DNA of 7,158 nucleotides from positions 1-7,158 of the forward strand of contig JAMOQA010000509.1 in assembly GCA_027064265.1 (NCBI GenBank). Direction: 5' to 3'. Source of the DNA: Acidobacteriota bacterium (GTDB lineage Bacteria > Acidobacteriota > Polarisedimenticolia > J045). The notes under the pieces were generated by a model that was not told the origin of the DNA, made no database searches, and worked only from the letters and a program-made list of their open reading frames with translations. The position numbers and the translations under genes are program-made. This document shows positions 6,094 through 7,158 of the stretch, piece after piece; the stretch's first letter is position 1, and each line of letters begins with the position of its first letter.

Positions 6094-6225
6094 GGGGGTC
6101 CCCCTCGAAATGCGTTACCGCACCGGCGGAAGCTGCACGGGCAGGTCCCGAGGGAGCCGGGGGTCCCTCCCGAAATGCGTCACTTCACCGGGGGGGTCAC
6201 CGCGCAAATGCAACACCTGCCCCGG
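6094..6225 (+). repeat. 33-bp degenerate repeat, three plus-strand units (R1-R3)
   Basis: Units R1 (6094-6126), R2 (6159-6191) and R3 (6192-6225) each start with GGGGGTC, have a central core (GAAATGCGTTAC, GAAATGCGTCAC, GCAAATGCAACAC) and end in CCGG. R2 and R3 are tandem with cores exactly 33 bp apart; R1 lies 65 bp before R2. Between R1 and R2 is a stretch of one unit length that I cannot align convincingly. The copies are clearly related but diverged, and there is no unique spacer as in a CRISPR array. Confidence 0.75.
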
Positions 6226-6232
6226 GGGGCGG

Positions 6233-6254
6233 CCCGAAACGGACGGGTTTCGGG
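6233..6254 (+). repeat. Perfect inverted repeat at the centre of the array
   Basis: CCCGAAAC (6233-6240) and GTTTCGGG (6247-6254) pair over 8 bp around GGACGG. It lies between the plus-strand units and the minus-strand units and could form the tip-side hairpin of a larger fold. No T-run follows, so it is not a typical terminator. Confidence 0.7.
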
Positions 6255-6284
6255 GCGATTCTCCCCTTCGGACGACGTTTCCGC

Positions 6285-6350
6285 GGGTCCGGTGTCGCAC
6301 TTGCGGACCAACCCCCCACCCGATCTGTCGCATTTCCGGGGGAACCCCCC
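6285..6350 (-). repeat. 33-bp degenerate repeat, two minus-strand units (R4-R5)
   Basis: Read on the minus strand, R5 (6350-6318) and R4 (6317-6285) are exactly tandem 33-mers. Each begins GGGGGGTT and carries a core like that of R1-R3: GAAATGCGACAG in R5 and GCAAGTGCGACAC in R4. They are inverted relative to R1-R3. R5 ends 45 bp before the -35 box of the tRNA-Asn promoter. Confidence 0.75.
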
Positions 6351-6395
6351 TGGCTACCCCGTTTCCGGCGCCGATTGCCGGGTTCCGCGCGAGAT

Positions 6396-6424
6396 TTGAC
6401 AGCCCCCGGGGGCGACCCTATCCT
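6396..6424 (+). promoter_or_regulatory. Sigma-70-type promoter of tRNA-Asn
   Basis: An exact TTGACA (6396-6401), a 17-bp spacer and TATCCT (6419-6424). The predicted start is near 6431, giving a leader of about 11 nt before the tRNA. The layout is the same as that of the tRNA-Glu promoter at 749-777. Confidence 0.8.
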
Positions 6425-6441
6425 TCCGCCTTGCCCGGTGC

Positions 6442-6517
<76 letters not shown>

Positions 6518-6526
6518 GCTCCCCTC

Positions 6527-6544
6527 CCGGCCCCCGCGGGCCGG
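6527..6544. terminator. GC hairpin between convergent tRNA-Asn and methyltransferase gene
   Basis: CCGGCCC (6527-6533) pairs with GGGCCGG (6538-6544) over 7 bp around CCGC. It fills the 28-bp gap between the tRNA 3' end and the methyltransferase stop, so it could slow transcription from both sides. There is no T-run on either strand, so it is not a canonical intrinsic terminator. Confidence 0.4.
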
Positions 6545-6545
6545 C

Positions 6546-7158
6546 TCACCGCCCCGGCGGCTCCCGCCCCGGGGCGTTCGTGCGTTCCGCCTCGAAGTCG
6601 ATCGCGAGGAAGCCGGCGCCGGGGACGATGCCGTCCTCGATGCCGGAGGCGGGGTCGTCGGGCGCCTGCCGCGGCGGGGTCAGGAGGCAGCTCCGGGCGC
6701 GCGCGAGGCGGAAGCCGGCGGCCCGGGCGAGGGAGAGGATCTCGTCTGCGGTGTAGAAGTGGGCGCTCGAGTAGAACGGATGTCCCTCGCGACCCTCGCG
6801 GGCGTAGAACTCGCCCCAGGCGCTGTCGGCGGGGACGAGGCCGACGACCAGGTGCCCCCCCGGGACCAGGACGCGGCGGCACTCGCGGAACGTCGCGGCC
6901 GGGTCCTCGACGAAGCAGATCGTGACGACGAGCAGCAGGCCGTCGCGGCTCGCGTCCGGGAGGGGGAGCGACTCCGCGCGGCCCACCCGGGTCTCGATCC
7001 CGCGCCGGGCCGCGAGGGCCAGCACCGCGGGGGAGGGGTCGATCCCCTCGCGGATCCCGAGCGCCTCCGCGAACCGCCCGGTGCCGACGCCGACCTCGAG
7101 CCACCGGCCCGGGAACGCGCCGACGAGGTCCCGCAGGCAGGCGACCTCGTGCTCGAAG
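6546..7158 (-). CDS. Class-I SAM-dependent methyltransferase (Methyltransf_11-like); start lies beyond the window
   Basis: The C-terminal 203 residues are visible. SAM-binding motif I is LEVGVGTG (glycine loop at about 7097-7077), followed by GIDPSP with the acidic residue expected to bind the ribose hydroxyls (Asp codon at 7040-7038). Then come AESLPLPDASRDGLLLVVTICFVED, with the motif II/III strand, and CRRVLVPGGHLVVGLVP, the typical post-III segment of the UbiE/Methyltransf_11 group. The tail carries a FYSSAHFYTADEI helix region and ends EPPGR. The methyl acceptor cannot be inferred. The stop TGA is at 6548-6546. A GTG in frame at 7025 is internal because motif I lies upstream of it. The gene is convergent with tRNA-Asn. 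Confidence 0.88.
   Translation of the reverse strand, partial: FEHEVACLRDLVGAFPGRWLEVGVGTGRFAEALGIREGIDPSPAVLALAARRGIETRVGRAESLPLPDASRDGLLLVVTICFVEDPAATFRECRRVLVPGGHLVVGLVPADSAWGEFYAREGREGHPFYSSAHFYTADEILSLARAAGFRLARARSCLLTPPRQAPDDPASGIEDGIVPGAGFLAIDFEAERTNAPGREPPGR

Noticed and set aside
6190..6196. G7 run, with C8 (5845-5852) and C7 (5927-5933) runs, as evidence of errors or frameshifts
   Set aside because: The runs lie outside coding regions and fit the stem, loop or repeat structure; a length error would not change any gene call.
6289..6306. Sigma-54-like GG-N10-GC match (GGTGTCGCACTTGC)
   Set aside because: Only one repeat unit shows it, the -24 element is poor, no activator site or gene follows, and it is explained by the repeat core.
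6115..6333. Short minus-strand frame with 11-residue peptide repeats
   Set aside because: The peptide repeat simply follows from the 33-bp DNA period (11 codons) and appears on both strands; no start signal supports translation.
6094..6350. CRISPR array
   Set aside because: Units are diverged, occur in both orientations and sit directly tandem without spacers; no cas genes.
5716..6399. Plus-strand open frame of 227 codons in the intergenic region
   Set aside because: Crosses the strong terminator at 5916-5951 and the repeat array, has low-complexity composition and no ribosome-binding site.

Overview
The window is very GC-rich (roughly three quarters G+C by eye) chromosomal DNA from a bacterium. 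GTG is the start codon of most genes, and neighbouring genes overlap by four bases. A periplasmic amidase with a stalk domain beside a GerMN protein, murI, rph and an rdgB-type gene suggests a GC-rich Gram-negative lineage such as Acidobacteriota or a former deltaproteobacterial phylum. That placement is inference; there is no rRNA or strong lineage marker here.

Layout: positions 1-595 (minus strand) hold a class-I glutamine amidotransferase cut off by the window edge. Just upstream of it on the same strand lies tRNA-Glu(TTC), with a good sigma-70 promoter and a small leader hairpin. Reading the other way from 849 is a housekeeping cluster of five genes: N-acetylmuramoyl-L-alanine amidase, GerMN-domain protein, glutamate racemase (murI), RNase PH (rph) and an XTP/dITP pyrophosphatase (rdgB) with an arginine/glycine-rich N-terminal extension. 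The first three overlap (GTGA junctions), rph follows an 87-bp gap with its own possible -10 box and hairpin, and rph and rdgB overlap (ATGA). The first three concern peptidoglycan or the envelope: one cleaves it, one is envelope-anchored, one makes D-glutamate. The last two concern RNA 3'-end trimming and nucleotide-pool cleaning.

From 5529 to 6441 there is about 0.9 kb without a believable protein gene, and this is the most interesting part. Its left half looks like a transcription unit for a structured non-coding RNA: an AT-richer promoter area, a promoter candidate at 5618-5646, several stems including a 16-bp long-range helix, and a strong intrinsic terminator ending at 5951. I could not assign it to a known RNA family. 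Its right half carries five diverged copies of a 33-bp unit, three on the plus strand and two on the minus strand, around a perfect 8-bp hairpin. The arms face each other and could fold into one long imperfect hairpin.

After it comes tRNA-Asn(GTT) with its own consensus-like promoter. Converging on it is a class-I SAM-dependent methyltransferase (minus strand) whose start lies beyond the right edge. Both tRNA genes have the same promoter plan: exact TTGACA, 17-bp spacer and a TA-N3-T -10 box.
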